NCBI GenBank assembly: GCA_040757775.1
Contig: JBFLWQ010000003.1
Span: 124,001-188,000 of the forward strand
Source: Thermodesulfobacteriota bacterium
Lineage (GTDB): Bacteria > Desulfobacterota > UBA8473
Direction of reading: 5' to 3'
Length of the DNA stretch: 64,000 nt
Positions 45,419 to 54,948 of this stretch are shown one piece after another. Each line of letters starts with the position of its first letter. Position 1 is the first letter of the stretch. Position numbers and translations under genes: made by a program. The notes under the pieces are model-generated. The model was not told the origin of the DNA. It worked only from the letters and a program-made list of their open reading frames with translations, and did no database searches.

Positions 45419-46456
45419 TTAGTATCTTGTACCCATTATTTTACTGACCGTTTTAGCAGTGTAATCAACTATTGGAACGACATCACAATAGTTCATCCTG
45501 GTCGGTCCAATTACCCCAAGGGTACCCATCGCATAATCTTTCCAGGTGTAAGGAGAGATCACTATACTGCATCCCTCTATTTCCTGAAATTGACTTTCTG
45601 TGCCAATAAAAATCTGGATTCCATCTGCCTCCATTGCTTTATCTAACAGCTTTATTAAGATGTTCTTCTCTTCAAAAGTACGTAGAATAGTTTTCATCTT
45701 TTCTACATCACAAAATTCAGGACAGTCAAAGATATTGCACTTTCCTCCTATATAGATGTCATCCTCCGGGTAGTTGCCGAAAACCTTCTGACTCAGTTTT
45801 AAAGCCCTTGACAGTAACCGGTCATACATATTACTTTCCTTTTTCATCTCATCGATGATCTTCTCCCTTACTTCTCTTAAGGTTAAATCGGTCAAGATTT
45901 GATTCAGGTATCGGGTAAACTTGTACAACTCATCTTGAGAAAGATTTTCTTCTATTTCGATAACCTTATTATGAATAATACCTGCTTTTGAAACAAAGAC
46001 AACCAGTATCTGTTTTTCTTTTAATTTAATAAATTCTATGTGTTTAAAGATTCTGTTATTGAATTTGGGAGCCAAAACGATTCCTGTATATCGGGAGATT
46101 TTGGAGAGAAGCAGTGAAGTCTCTTTCATGACGTCTGTAATCTCTAAGTTTAAAGGCCTGTATCCACTCTTAATGGTCTCCTTTTCTTGTTTGGTAAGCT
46201 TTCTGACTTTTAAAATACAATCCACGTAGTAACGCAGCCCTTCATCTGTGGGAATTCTGCCTGCTGATGTATGAGGTTGGAACAAAAGTCCCATGTCTTC
46301 AAGATCTGCCATGATATTTCTTATAGAGGCAGGGCTCAGATCTACCTTATATTTTTTTGAAATAGTACGAGAACCTACCGGTTCACCTGTTAAAATGTAT
46401 TCATTAATTACGGCGTGTAAGATGTTTGTGCTTCTCTCTAATAATGTTTCAGCCAT
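45419..46456 (-). CDS. hrcA: Heat-inducible transcription repressor HrcA
   Basis: 345 residues. N-terminal winged helix (GEPVGSRTISKKYKVDLSPASIRN, quoted in part; ADLEDMGLLFQPHTSAGRIPTD) and a GAF-like C-terminal domain. It binds the CIRCE element found 47 bp upstream and so represses its own operon. First gene of hrcA-grpE-dnaK. Confidence 0.97.
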   Translation of the reverse strand: MAETLLERSTNILHAVINEYILTGEPVGSRTISKKYKVDLSPASIRNIMADLEDMGLLFQPHTSAGRIPTDEGLRYYVDCILKVRKLTKQEKETIKSGYRPLNLEITDVMKETSLLLSKISRYTGIVLAPKFNNRIFKHIEFIKLKEKQILVVFVSKAGIIHNKVIEIEENLSQDELYKFTRYLNQILTDLTLREVREKIIDEMKKESNMYDRLLSRALKLSQKVFGNYPEDDIYIGGKCNIFDCPEFCDVEKMKTILRTFEEKNILIKLLDKAMEADGIQIFIGTESQFQEIEGCSIVISPYTWKDYAMGTLGVIGPTRMNYCDVVPIVDYTAKTVSKIMGTRY

Positions 46457-46502
46457 TGCCCCACCTATCTGAAAATTGAGATAATTAAGGTATTTTATGA
46501 AG

Positions 46503-46529
46503 TTAGCACTCTTTTACAAAGAGTGCTAG
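46503..46529 (-). promoter_or_regulatory. CIRCE operator
   Basis: TTAGCACTC, 9-nt spacer, GAGTGCTAG: eight of nine positions are complementary and it matches the known HrcA-binding consensus. It lies just downstream of the -10 box of the hrcA promoter. Confidence 0.95.
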
Positions 46530-46536
46530 TATTTAT

Positions 46537-46565
46537 AAAATAACAACCACTACCTTTATTGTCAA
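46537..46565 (-). promoter_or_regulatory. Promoter of the hrcA-grpE-dnaK operon
   Basis: On the minus strand TTGACA (46565-46560), 17-bp spacer and TATTTT (46542-46537). CIRCE starts 7 bp after the -10 box, so bound HrcA would block initiation. The gap 46457-46876 has nothing else apart from the tRNA promoter. Confidence 0.8.
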
Positions 46566-46772
46566 GCAAAAAATTAAATAATCTAACCTTCCTTATTTTT
46601 TGTCCAAGAACTCTCTAACTATCATGTTTTTATAATGGTTTCCTTTTATATGCCTAGTTGTAAATTCCGTAACCAATCCCGGAGAATAAAGAGAGGATGT
46701 ATCAAAATATTAAGAATTAAGAGAAAGGAAAGATTTGGTTTTATGGAATGATTTTAACCATTAAATAATGGG

Positions 46773-46801
46773 TTGACAAATGTTTTAAAAGATACTATAA
46801 A
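46773..46801 (+). promoter_or_regulatory. Promoter of tRNA-Leu
   Basis: TTGACA (46773-46778), 17-bp spacer, TATAAA (46796-46801). Transcription would begin about 70 nt before the mature tRNA. Confidence 0.75.
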
Positions 46802-46876
46802 AATTTTATAAGTACATTAAGTCCTTTAGTTATTTACAGAAATAACTATACCTAAAAACATTAAAGAGTGTTGAGT

Positions 46877-46964
46877 GCCTGGGTGGCGGAATTGGTAGAC
46901 GCAAGGGACTTAAAATCCCTCGGGGTTTAACCCCGTGCCGGTTCGATCCCGGCCCTAGGCACCA
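46877..46964 (+). tRNA. tRNA-Leu (anticodon UAA)
   Basis: 88 nt with encoded CCA. Acceptor arm GCCTGGG pairs with CCTAGGC (one G-U). Anticodon stem AGGGA/TCCCT with loop CTTAAAA gives UAA. A long variable arm (CGGGGTTTAACCCCG) marks a class II leucine tRNA. T-arm GGTTCGATCC is normal. Confidence 0.97.
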
Positions 46965-46972
46965 ATAAAATC

Positions 46973-47006
46973 AAGGGGTTAGCCGATTGAGGGTAGCCCT
47001 TTTTTT
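46973..47006 (+). terminator. Terminator of tRNA-Leu
   Basis: AAGGGG...GCC and GGG...CCCTT form an imperfect stem (one bulge, one mismatch) followed by seven T residues. Confidence 0.65.
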
Positions 47007-47189
47007 AATAGAATATCGGTTACAGATATAGCAGCTCCGCGAATTAACGGGATTCCTTATAGCTTTCCATTCAGATTTGATTACCTCATTTCATCCTCAT
47101 GGTGTCGCTGAATGTAGGAAATTTGTTCTTGTGTAGCTGGGATGCAGATCAGCGAGTCCATCGGGTGGAACAAAAAGAAGGAGAGAAAT

Positions 47190-47948
47190 ATGGCAGACGA
47201 AATTTATCCATTGAAAATGAATGAAACAGAAAAGGCATTCTGGACACTGGCTCTGAACGAAGCTAATGACCCTCGGCAGTTCTTTATAACAACACGCCTT
47301 TTCGCTGGAATTCTGATCAGGCTTGTAAACGAAGTAGAGAAAACCTTTGGTGATAAAGGCCATGAGATCTGCTACAAAATCATGCACCAAGTTGGGCTGG
47401 AGGTCGGAGAAAGAATTATGCAAAAACTGGGGCTCGAGGGTAAAGCAGACCTTCATACCATCCTAAGAGTAACGAGGTATCATGATCTCCAGATTTTCAA
47501 CATTTGCGCCGAAATAATAGAATCCGAGGATAGACGAGGCACGTACCGGGTAACTTTCTGTCCAATTATGCATCATCCTGACTTTAAAGCACGTGACTGC
47601 CGTATTTGGTCATGGTATTTTAGGGGGATACTAGATGCGCTTGGTGTTGACATCGGGTTTGAATTAAAGGAATTGGTCCCTGCTGGTGGTAACGTTTGCG
47701 AATTCAGCTTTTTCTATAAAGAGGATGTCATTTCGAAAGAGATAGCGGATGAGATAATTGACTTCTTGAATAAAAGGAAGGAAAACGCAAAATTGAAGGA
47801 AATCTTTTTCCATCTTAAGAAGTTGGGATTAGTGTCTGATACAAATGAGGGGTTTGGGCTAACTCGAATTCATGCTTCAGTGCTAAGGGACAGGAACGAT
47901 ATTGTCCTTTACGAAGACGGGTTTGGTTCTCCGAAGGAAGCAGCTTAA
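47190..47948 (+). CDS. Hypothetical protein, possibly ATC hydrolase-like
   Basis: 252 residues with a strong AGGAGAG site before the ATG. The middle part, FCPIMHHPDF with DCRIWSWYFRGIL and, further on, a glycine-rich GGNVCEFSFFYK, is reminiscent of the L-2-amino-thiazoline-4-carboxylic acid hydrolase-like or related ligand-binding families. No signal peptide. The C-terminal 70 residues look like an added helical domain. Assignment is weak, and it could equally be a sensor. It lies upstream of the CHAT lipoprotein, 124 bp apart. Confidence 0.4.
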   Translation: MADEIYPLKMNETEKAFWTLALNEANDPRQFFITTRLFAGILIRLVNEVEKTFGDKGHEICYKIMHQVGLEVGERIMQKLGLEGKADLHTILRVTRYHDLQIFNICAEIIESEDRRGTYRVTFCPIMHHPDFKARDCRIWSWYFRGILDALGVDIGFELKELVPAGGNVCEFSFFYKEDVISKEIADEIIDFLNKRKENAKLKEIFFHLKKLGLVSDTNEGFGLTRIHASVLRDRNDIVLYEDGFGSPKEAA

Positions 47949-48072
47949 GACCGTGAGTTAGTACCAAGGAACATAGTGGGGGAACGTAGTGAGGTAGTGC
48001 ATATTAATTAATTATGGCAGGCAGAGATAGGGTTTTCGAGGGTCTTGATAAAACCAGATGAGGTAAACAGCC

Positions 48073-51000
48073 ATGAATATATCGGCTTCCTTACTTTTTA
48101 AGCGTCTTATTCGTCTTATTCCTGTCGCTCTGATAGTATTACTACTTCCATCATGTGCGACCAAGATGTCCGTTGAAGAAGCGAAGAGAGTAGCCGTTTC
48201 TATAAGTCCTGTTTCAGGCTTTGTGCCTCCCCCGAGGAGGATAGATGACATCACTGCAATTCTGAACCAGCCAGGACAGTTTGACACAAAAGTAACAGAA
48301 CGATTAATAGCCCAGGCCAATGCCACCCCACCCGAAAAAGCAGACGGTAACTTCTATCTCAGGAGGGGTTTTGCTGCCTTACAGCTTGGCTGGGCCAGGC
48401 AAGCACTTGAAGATCTGCGTGAGGCACAACGTCTTTCAGAGGCTGCCGGAATTAGTAACGCTCGAATTCACCGTCATCTCGCCTGGGTGGAGAGAACCAT
48501 CGGAAATTTCAGCCGTGCTGTAGAGTTGCTTGAAGATGCCGCTAAAATTGACGATCACCCTTCTACATATTCAGGATTGGTAGAGACATACATCCAGATG
48601 GGAGATATAGAAAAAGCTGAAAAGACCGCAGGCAATGGAAAGATTTTCTGTGCCACCTCTCCGAAGCGGCGCAATTCCCAGTTCGTTTTATGGTGCGACA
48701 TTGAAACAGCGGCTATGGAAGCTGATCTCCTGGAAGCCCGTGCAAAGTATAGTGAGGCAGAGAAGTCTATTCGCCAGCGACTCAGTCTCATGCAGGCCAC
48801 GGAGAACAAATATCCTGGATTGCTCATCAACATCAGGCTACAGCTTGCAGGAAATTTATTGAGGCAGGAACGTTTCACAGAAGCAGAAATCGAGGCTCGA
48901 AAAGCCCTGAAGGAATCCCTGGGGCTCGGGGGGAAAGACGCTCTGTTAACAACAAAAGTAATCGCCACAATTGCCAGCATCCTGAGGGCTCAGGGCAGGC
49001 TCCCGGAGGCAGAAAAACTGGCTTCACTGGTAGTTCATGCCATGGAATCCTCCGGGATATCCAGCGAATCCAGAAATATGAACAACTCACGAATGCTGCT
49101 TGGCACTGTGCTTTCGGCTCAGGGTAACTTCACCGCTGCGATGAAGCAATACGAAGTCGCCCTCAAAGGGGTAAATGAAGATGAGTATCTTTATAAAAGA
49201 TACTTCATGGGGAGTCCCGATTTTATTCTCTCACTTCTGATGACTGGACAGCACGAAATGGCACTAAAAATAGTAACCAACACCTACACCAGAGCTGTAC
49301 AGAGATTAGGAGAAACGCATTACATAACCGCTGAGAGGCTGGCACTCCGGGGAATGGCTCACTACCGGATGAAACACCTCAGGGAGGCGGAGAGGGATTT
49401 TTCCATGGCGACGAACAGACTGCTTGAGTTTCAGATGGACAAGGCAGACTTTTCGAGGGCACGGAGGCTGAAGATAATCCTGGATGATTATATCAATCTG
49501 CTGGGTGAAATTCACGGCTCACCGGTAGAAAAAGAACTGGGTATCGACGCTGCGGGAACCGCATTCAGGATAGCCGAGGCATCACGGAGTCATACAGTCC
49601 AGCGTGCCCTGGCAGCGAGCAGCGCACGGTCGGCAGAAACAAATCCAGAATTGAATGACCTGATACGCCGTGAGCAGGATGCCCGGAAACAAATAGAGGT
49701 CATGGAGTCAACCGTCCTCGACCTTATAGCCGCACCATCTCAGGAACAAAAGCCGGAAATCATCAAGGATTTGCAAACAAAGATAAACAGCCTGAACAAA
49801 GCTACTGCTGCCCTGCAGGAGGAAATTAAAAAACGCTTTCCGAGATACTCGGATTTCGTGAATCCACGGGTAGCAACATGGGCTGTGACACAGCAGAATC
49901 TGCGCTATGGTGAGGCATTGATCTCCATCTATTCCACTAACATGAAAACGTATGTCTGGGCTATCCCCCACAATGGACACATGTCATTTCTTGTTTCCCC
50001 CTTCGGGAAAAAGGAAATCGGAGAGATTGTTGTCAGCTTGAGGAAATCTCTTGATCCAAGCCCTGTTACCGTGGGTGAGATCCCGGATTTCAACATCGAT
50101 TTGGCTTACGATCTTTACCACAAACTCCTGAAACCGACAGAAAATGGCTGGAAAGATGCCTCTGATATCCTGATTGTCACTAACAGTCCCATGGATCAAA
50201 TTCCGTTATCAGTTCTCCCTACTGCTCCTGCAAAGCTTGAAAGCGACAGGGACCTTCTCTTCAGTAAATACCGCCGTGTGCCGTGGTTCATCCGAAAGGC
50301 TTCTATTACCATTCTGCCATCTGTTTCCTCTCTCATCACACTCAGGACTCTTCCAGCAGGCGATCCCAATCGCAGGGCTTTTGTTGGATTTGGCGATCCC
50401 GTTTTTAACGTGGAACAATTAGCTCAATCGCAGGAGAGAAAAAAGTCCCTTGACACCACTTCTGTGGCAAAAAGGGGAACCGTCACTCAGATTCGCGGTG
50501 TCCGGATCACAGAAAAGGGGGGACTGGACAACTCTGATATCACAACCATCCAGTTGGGTAAACTGAGTCGCCTTCCTGATACAGCAGAGGAGATCAGAAG
50601 CATTGCTCAGACGGTGGGAGCCGATCCTGACAGAGATATTTTTTTCGGAAAGGATGCCTCAGAAAATCGTGTAAAGACCATGAATCTTTCAGACAGAAAG
50701 ATTATATCCTTCGCTACCCATGCCCTGGTGCCGGGGGATCTGGATGGACTGGAGCAACCGGCCCTGGCTCTTTCTTCTCCATTCGTTACGGGTGATAATG
50801 AGGACGGCCTGCTCACTATGGGCGAAATCATGAAGCTGAAATTGAATGCCGATTGGGTCATCCTTTCTGCATGTGACACCGCTGCAGGGGAAGGTAATGG
50901 CTCGGAAGCCCTTTCCGGCCTTGGAAGGGCATTTTTCTACGCTGGTACGAGAGCGATTATCGCCAGCATGTACCCTGTTGAAACGACATCTGCAAGGAAG

Positions 51001-51195
51001 CTGATCACTGCTGCTTTCCGGTATCAGAAAGAGGATAATACAATTTCACGGGCGAGAGCTTTGCAGAAGGCCATGATAAACCTGATAGACAAAGAAAATT
51101 TAGTGGATGATGCCACCGGTAAAATCGTTGCAAGTTACGCTCACCCTCTCTACTGGGCACCTTTTATTATCGTTGGAGATGGAAGTGGAAGATAG
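48073..51195 (+). CDS. TPR-CHAT caspase-like lipoprotein
   Basis: 1040 residues. A lipoprotein signal peptide ends in LLPSC (Cys28), then comes a long array of tetratricopeptide-like helical repeats (about 90-460), a coiled-coil region, and a C-terminal CHAT protease domain (about 620-1040). The predicted dyad is His883 (SFATHAL) and Cys934 (LSACDTAAGEG). CHAT proteases are usually cytoplasmic, cutting partners after TPR-mediated recognition; here the export signal places it on the periplasmic side of a membrane. Substrate unknown. The start has a GATGAGG site 12 nt upstream. Confidence 0.88.
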   Translation: MNISASLLFKRLIRLIPVALIVLLLPSCATKMSVEEAKRVAVSISPVSGFVPPPRRIDDITAILNQPGQFDTKVTERLIAQANATPPEKADGNFYLRRGFAALQLGWARQALEDLREAQRLSEAAGISNARIHRHLAWVERTIGNFSRAVELLEDAAKIDDHPSTYSGLVETYIQMGDIEKAEKTAGNGKIFCATSPKRRNSQFVLWCDIETAAMEADLLEARAKYSEAEKSIRQRLSLMQATENKYPGLLINIRLQLAGNLLRQERFTEAEIEARKALKESLGLGGKDALLTTKVIATIASILRAQGRLPEAEKLASLVVHAMESSGISSESRNMNNSRMLLGTVLSAQGNFTAAMKQYEVALKGVNEDEYLYKRYFMGSPDFILSLLMTGQHEMALKIVTNTYTRAVQRLGETHYITAERLALRGMAHYRMKHLREAERDFSMATNRLLEFQMDKADFSRARRLKIILDDYINLLGEIHGSPVEKELGIDAAGTAFRIAEASRSHTVQRALAASSARSAETNPELNDLIRREQDARKQIEVMESTVLDLIAAPSQEQKPEIIKDLQTKINSLNKATAALQEEIKKRFPRYSDFVNPRVATWAVTQQNLRYGEALISIYSTNMKTYVWAIPHNGHMSFLVSPFGKKEIGEIVVSLRKSLDPSPVTVGEIPDFNIDLAYDLYHKLLKPTENGWKDASDILIVTNSPMDQIPLSVLPTAPAKLESDRDLLFSKYRRVPWFIRKASITILPSVSSLITLRTLPAGDPNRRAFVGFGDPVFNVEQLAQSQERKKSLDTTSVAKRGTVTQIRGVRITEKGGLDNSDITTIQLGKLSRLPDTAEEIRSIAQTVGADPDRDIFFGKDASENRVKTMNLSDRKIISFATHALVPGDLDGLEQPALALSSPFVTGDNEDGLLTMGEIMKLKLNADWVILSACDTAAGEGNGSEALSGLGRAFFYAGTRAIIASMYPVETTSARKLITAAFRYQKEDNTISRARALQKAMINLIDKENLVDDATGKIVASYAHPLYWAPFIIVGDGSGR

Positions 51196-51294
51196 TTGCA
51201 GTAACGAAATGGCGAAAACGCCAACGGGTAGCCAGAAGTATTACAAGCGTCCCAAGAACTGACCCAGGAGAAAAACACCCGGGAGAAAAAACCC

Positions 51295-51323
51295 TTGACA
51301 CCTGTTTTGTGCAATGATAGGTT
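51295..51323 (+). promoter_or_regulatory. Promoter candidate for the acidic protein gene
   Basis: TTGACA (51295-51300), 17-bp spacer, TAGGTT (51318-51323) with an extended TGA upstream of the -10. It lies 57 bp before the gene. Confidence 0.5.
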
Positions 51324-51380
51324 ATTTTGAACTTTTTGCGACTTCATCAAAATCAAGGTTTGTGAAAAATAGAGGGCATA

Positions 51381-52025
51381 ATGGGTAGTACTGAAGAAGA
51401 TGAAGAGATCATCGAATTAGTAGATGTTATAGAGGAAGGGCCAGGGCTAGCTCTATTATATGAAAAGTCTCTCAAAGAACTTGAGGAATCCCGTAAGGAA
51501 ACTGACCTCTCTGCGTCCGCCTCTGGCGGACAGGCAGGCCTCTTTAATAAACCTGAAAACCTGGAAGAATTAAGCTTTAAGGGAGTAATAAAAGAGCACC
51601 TCGAAGAGAAGTTCAGCATTGAAGAAGCAGACTTTACTAAAGAGCCCGAACTCCAGGATGAATGGGAAATAGAATGGGCTTCAGATGAAGAATCTATGCC
51701 CTATAAGGGTCATGTAGAAGGAGTTCCCCCCCCAGAACTTCCATACAGAGAAGTCCAACCCTCAGAAATCCCGGAAGAAACTCCAGATGACCAGGAGATA
51801 AAAAGTATTGGGATGCTGGAGGAGAAAAATGTTGAAGTAATTATCAGGGAAGTTAGTCGAGAGGTGATAGAGAGTGTTGCAATGAAGATTACCCCTGATA
51901 TTACAGAGGCTGTGATTAAGGCTATGAACGAGAAAATAGAGAAAATAGCCGCGGACCTCTTTCCTCCCATAGCAGAGAAAGTGATTAAAGAAGAGATAGA
52001 GAAGCTTAAAGAAGGGGAAGTTTGA
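51381..52025 (+). CDS. Acidic PopZ-like/deltaproteobacterial C-terminal helix protein
   Basis: 214 residues, strongly acidic and proline-rich through residue 140, so probably disordered. The C-terminal 65 residues form two amphipathic helices ending IAEKVIKEEIEKLKEG, which resembles the oligomerisation region of PopZ/DUF2497 proteins and C-terminal tails common in deltaproteobacteria. An in-frame segment LSASASGGQAG is encoded by GTCCGCCTCTGGCGGAC, a palindrome of the dispersed repeat type. Function unknown; scaffold role is inference. A strong terminator follows. Confidence 0.55.
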   Translation: MGSTEEDEEIIELVDVIEEGPGLALLYEKSLKELEESRKETDLSASASGGQAGLFNKPENLEELSFKGVIKEHLEEKFSIEEADFTKEPELQDEWEIEWASDEESMPYKGHVEGVPPPELPYREVQPSEIPEETPDDQEIKSIGMLEEKNVEVIIREVSREVIESVAMKITPDITEAVIKAMNEKIEKIAADLFPPIAEKVIKEEIEKLKEGEV

Positions 52026-52072
52026 CATCCAGATCATGTCGTATAAGTTGTAAAGCTAATGTTGGTATATCA

Positions 52073-52096
52073 GGGGATTATGTTAATCCCCTTTTT
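52073..52096 (+). terminator. Intrinsic terminator
   Basis: GGGGATTA / TAATCCCC stem with a 3-nt loop followed by TTTTT; it ends the acidic-protein transcript before valS. Confidence 0.88.
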
Positions 52097-52103
52097 CACT
52101 TTT

Positions 52104-52229
52104 ATACAGAGCGTCATAACTTCGCATACCTGTGTTGCTCCTCGGCTCGTCATTGCGGCGCACGACAAAAGTGCGCCTCATTCCTCGCTTTCGTCGCGCC
52201 TTGGTCTGCTTTGTTCTGACGCTCTGTAT
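52104..52229. mobile_element. MITE-like element with 13-bp terminal inverted repeats
   Basis: ATACAGAGCGTCA at 52104-52116 and its exact complement at 52217-52229 bound 126 bp that are clearly richer in G+C than the surroundings. No coding capacity. Unrelated in sequence to the element at 8514. Confidence 0.65.
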
Positions 52230-52277
52230 GCGGCGCTATCATATCGGTATGTATAGGTCTGATTGACAAGGAGATTA

Positions 52278-54944
52278 ATGGCTGTGAAAGTATTGGAAAA
52301 AGGTTATGACCCTGCTAAAGTTGAGGACAAATGGTCTAGCTATTGGATTAACAATGGTAACTTCAAGGCTGATGTAAATGGTACAAAGGAGACTTTCTCC
52401 ATTGTTATTCCTCCCCCAAATGTTACTGGTTCTCTCCATATGGGTCATGCTCTGAATAATACCTTACAGGATATCCTGGCTCGGTTTAAAAGGATGGACG
52501 GGTTTAATGTGCTGTGGATGCCGGGAACAGACCATGCAGGAATTGCTACTCAAAATGTTGTGGAGAAGAATCTAGCCCAAAAAGGGATCAGCCGCCATAC
52601 ATTAGGGAGAGATAAGTTTATCGAACATATATGGAAATGGCGCAAAGAGTTTGGGGGAATAATTATAAATCAGCTTAAAAAATTGGGGGCTTCCTGTGAT
52701 TGGAGCAGGGAACGATTTACTATGGATGAAGGACTATCAAAGGCTGTTAGAGAGGTCTTTGTGGAACTTTACCATGAAAAATTGATTTATCGTGGCGATT
52801 ATATCATCAACTGGTGTCCCAGATGTCAGACTGCCCTGTCAGATTTGGAAGTTGAACATGAAGAGACTGAGGGGTATCTGTATTATCTTAAGTATCCCCT
52901 TTGTAATAGCAGGAAATTCATCGTAGTTGCGACCACCCGCCCGGAGACTATGTTGGGTGATACTGCGGTAGCTGTAAATCCAAATGATGAACGACACAAA
53001 AAACTGATTGGAAAGAGGGCTGTTTTGCCTGTAATGGGAAGGGAGATTCCTGTAATAGCAGATGAGTATGTTAACAAAGACTTTGGAACAGGAGCAGTAA
53101 AGGTTACTCCAGCCCATGATGTAAATGACTTTGAGATGGGGTTAAGGCATAATCTGGAAGCGATTAAGGTTATGGATGTAGATGGCAGGATGAATGAGAA
53201 TGCCGGTCCATACAAAGGTCTTGATAGGTTTAAGTGCAGGAAGGAAATAATCGAAGAATTTCAAAAAAACGGGGTGTTAAAAAAGAGAGAAAAGTATTCT
53301 CATAATATAGGGCACTGTTACAGGTGTAAGATGGTCATAGAACCTACCTTATCCAAGCAGTGGTTTGTAAAAGTAAAACCTCTGGCAGAGCCGGCTATCA
53401 AAGCTGTTAAAGATGGTAGTATCAGGATTATACCTGCATCCTGGGAGAAAACCTACTTTGAATGGATGAACAATATCAAAGACTGGTGTATTTCTCGCCA
53501 GATATGGTGGGGTCATAGAATACCAGCATGGTACTGCAACGATTGCGGGGGGGTTATTGTATCGAAAGAAAACCCCACCCGGTGTTCTAAATGTCTGAGT
53601 TCTGACATCAGCCAGGAAACGGATGTCCTGGACACATGGTTCAGCTCAGCCCTGTGGCCTTTTTCTACCATGGGCTGGCCTGAACATACAAAGGAGCTTG
53701 AACTGTTTTACCCAACATCTGTTTTGGTGACGGGTTTCGACATTCTATTCTTTTGGGTTGCCAGAATGATAATGATGGGGATAAAATTTATGGGTGAAGT
53801 CCCTTTTAATGATGTATATATCCATGCCCTGGTTCGAGACATCGAGGGCAAGAAGATGAGCAAGTCTAAAGGAAACGTTATTGACCCGTTGGTAATCATA
53901 GAAAAATATGGAGCGGATGCTTTCCGTTTTACTCTAGCGGCATTTGCTGCACAGGGAAGGGATGTTAAGCTTTCAGAAGAGAGGATCGGTGGTTATCGCA
54001 ACTTTGCAAATAAAATATGGAATGCCTCAAGGTTCTCCCTGATGAACATGGAAGAATATGATGAATGCCTTCTAGATAAGAATGGGATTGAATATACCCT
54101 GAGCGACAGATGGATACTATCCCGATTGAACAGGACTATTGAACAGGTAAGAGATGCTTTAGAAAACTACAAGTTCAATGAGGGTGCCCATTTCTTGTAC
54201 CAATTTATATGGCATGAATTCTGCGATTGGTATATTGAACTCATCAAATATTACCTGTACCAGAAGGATGACACGAAGCTTAAACTAAACACTCAATATG
54301 TTCTATTAGGGGTACTTAAAAAGGTATTGTGCCTGCTCCATCCTTTTATGCCTTTTATAACAGAAGAGATCTGGAGCAAATTACCGGATAGTAAAGGGAG
54401 CATTAATGTATACCAATATCCAAAATCAGATTCTAACCTTATAGATGAGAAGGCAGAAGCTGAGATGAATCTCATTATAGACATTGTGGGAAATATAAGG
54501 AATATCAGAGGAGAGATGAACATACCGCCTGTCACACAGGTTGAGGCATTTCTTTATACTGAAGATCAGGAGACATGCAAGAAACTTGAAAGGAATAAAA
54601 ACCACATTGAAAATCTGGCAAGGATAGGTACCCTTTCTATCTCTTCCAGGAAAAAAGAATATAAATCTTCTGCTACATCTGTAGTAGATAAGGTGGAAAT
54701 ATTCCTCCCCCTTAAGGGGATAATTGACTTTTATGAGGAGGAGAAAAGATTGAGAAAAGAGAGTGATAAGATTGAGAAAAAACTCATGCTCTTGAATAAA
54801 AAGCTGTCCAATGAGGATTTTCTTAGCAAGGCACCTTCTCATGTAATAGAGAACGAACGGATTGAAAATATAAAGTTGATTGAAAAAAAGAGAAAATTTG
54901 AGGAAGGAATACAGAGGATGCAAGAGTTGCAAAGAGAGATATGA
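52278..54944 (+). CDS. valS: Valyl-tRNA synthetase
   Basis: 888 residues, full length. HIGH motif is HMGHALN, the editing domain contains TTRPETMLGDTAVAVNP, KMSKS is KKMSKSKGN, and a C-terminal coiled coil follows. It charges tRNA-Val. The ATG at 52278 has an AAGGAGA site; a TTG five codons upstream is rejected. Its stop lies 4 nt before the nadC start. Confidence 0.97.
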   Translation: MAVKVLEKGYDPAKVEDKWSSYWINNGNFKADVNGTKETFSIVIPPPNVTGSLHMGHALNNTLQDILARFKRMDGFNVLWMPGTDHAGIATQNVVEKNLAQKGISRHTLGRDKFIEHIWKWRKEFGGIIINQLKKLGASCDWSRERFTMDEGLSKAVREVFVELYHEKLIYRGDYIINWCPRCQTALSDLEVEHEETEGYLYYLKYPLCNSRKFIVVATTRPETMLGDTAVAVNPNDERHKKLIGKRAVLPVMGREIPVIADEYVNKDFGTGAVKVTPAHDVNDFEMGLRHNLEAIKVMDVDGRMNENAGPYKGLDRFKCRKEIIEEFQKNGVLKKREKYSHNIGHCYRCKMVIEPTLSKQWFVKVKPLAEPAIKAVKDGSIRIIPASWEKTYFEWMNNIKDWCISRQIWWGHRIPAWYCNDCGGVIVSKENPTRCSKCLSSDISQETDVLDTWFSSALWPFSTMGWPEHTKELELFYPTSVLVTGFDILFFWVARMIMMGIKFMGEVPFNDVYIHALVRDIEGKKMSKSKGNVIDPLVIIEKYGADAFRFTLAAFAAQGRDVKLSEERIGGYRNFANKIWNASRFSLMNMEEYDECLLDKNGIEYTLSDRWILSRLNRTIEQVRDALENYKFNEGAHFLYQFIWHEFCDWYIELIKYYLYQKDDTKLKLNTQYVLLGVLKKVLCLLHPFMPFITEEIWSKLPDSKGSINVYQYPKSDSNLIDEKAEAEMNLIIDIVGNIRNIRGEMNIPPVTQVEAFLYTEDQETCKKLERNKNHIENLARIGTLSISSRKKEYKSSATSVVDKVEIFLPLKGIIDFYEEEKRLRKESDKIEKKLMLLNKKLSNEDFLSKAPSHVIENERIENIKLIEKKRKFEEGIQRMQELQREI

Positions 54945-54948
54945 TGCC

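Noticed and set aside
46877-47190. Integration site at tRNA-Leu for a mobile island reaching the CHAT gene
   Set aside because: No integrase and no direct repeat of the tRNA 3' end was seen downstream.
51200-51240. Terminator after the CHAT gene
   Set aside because: The TGGCG/CGCCA stem is only 5 bp and has no T run.
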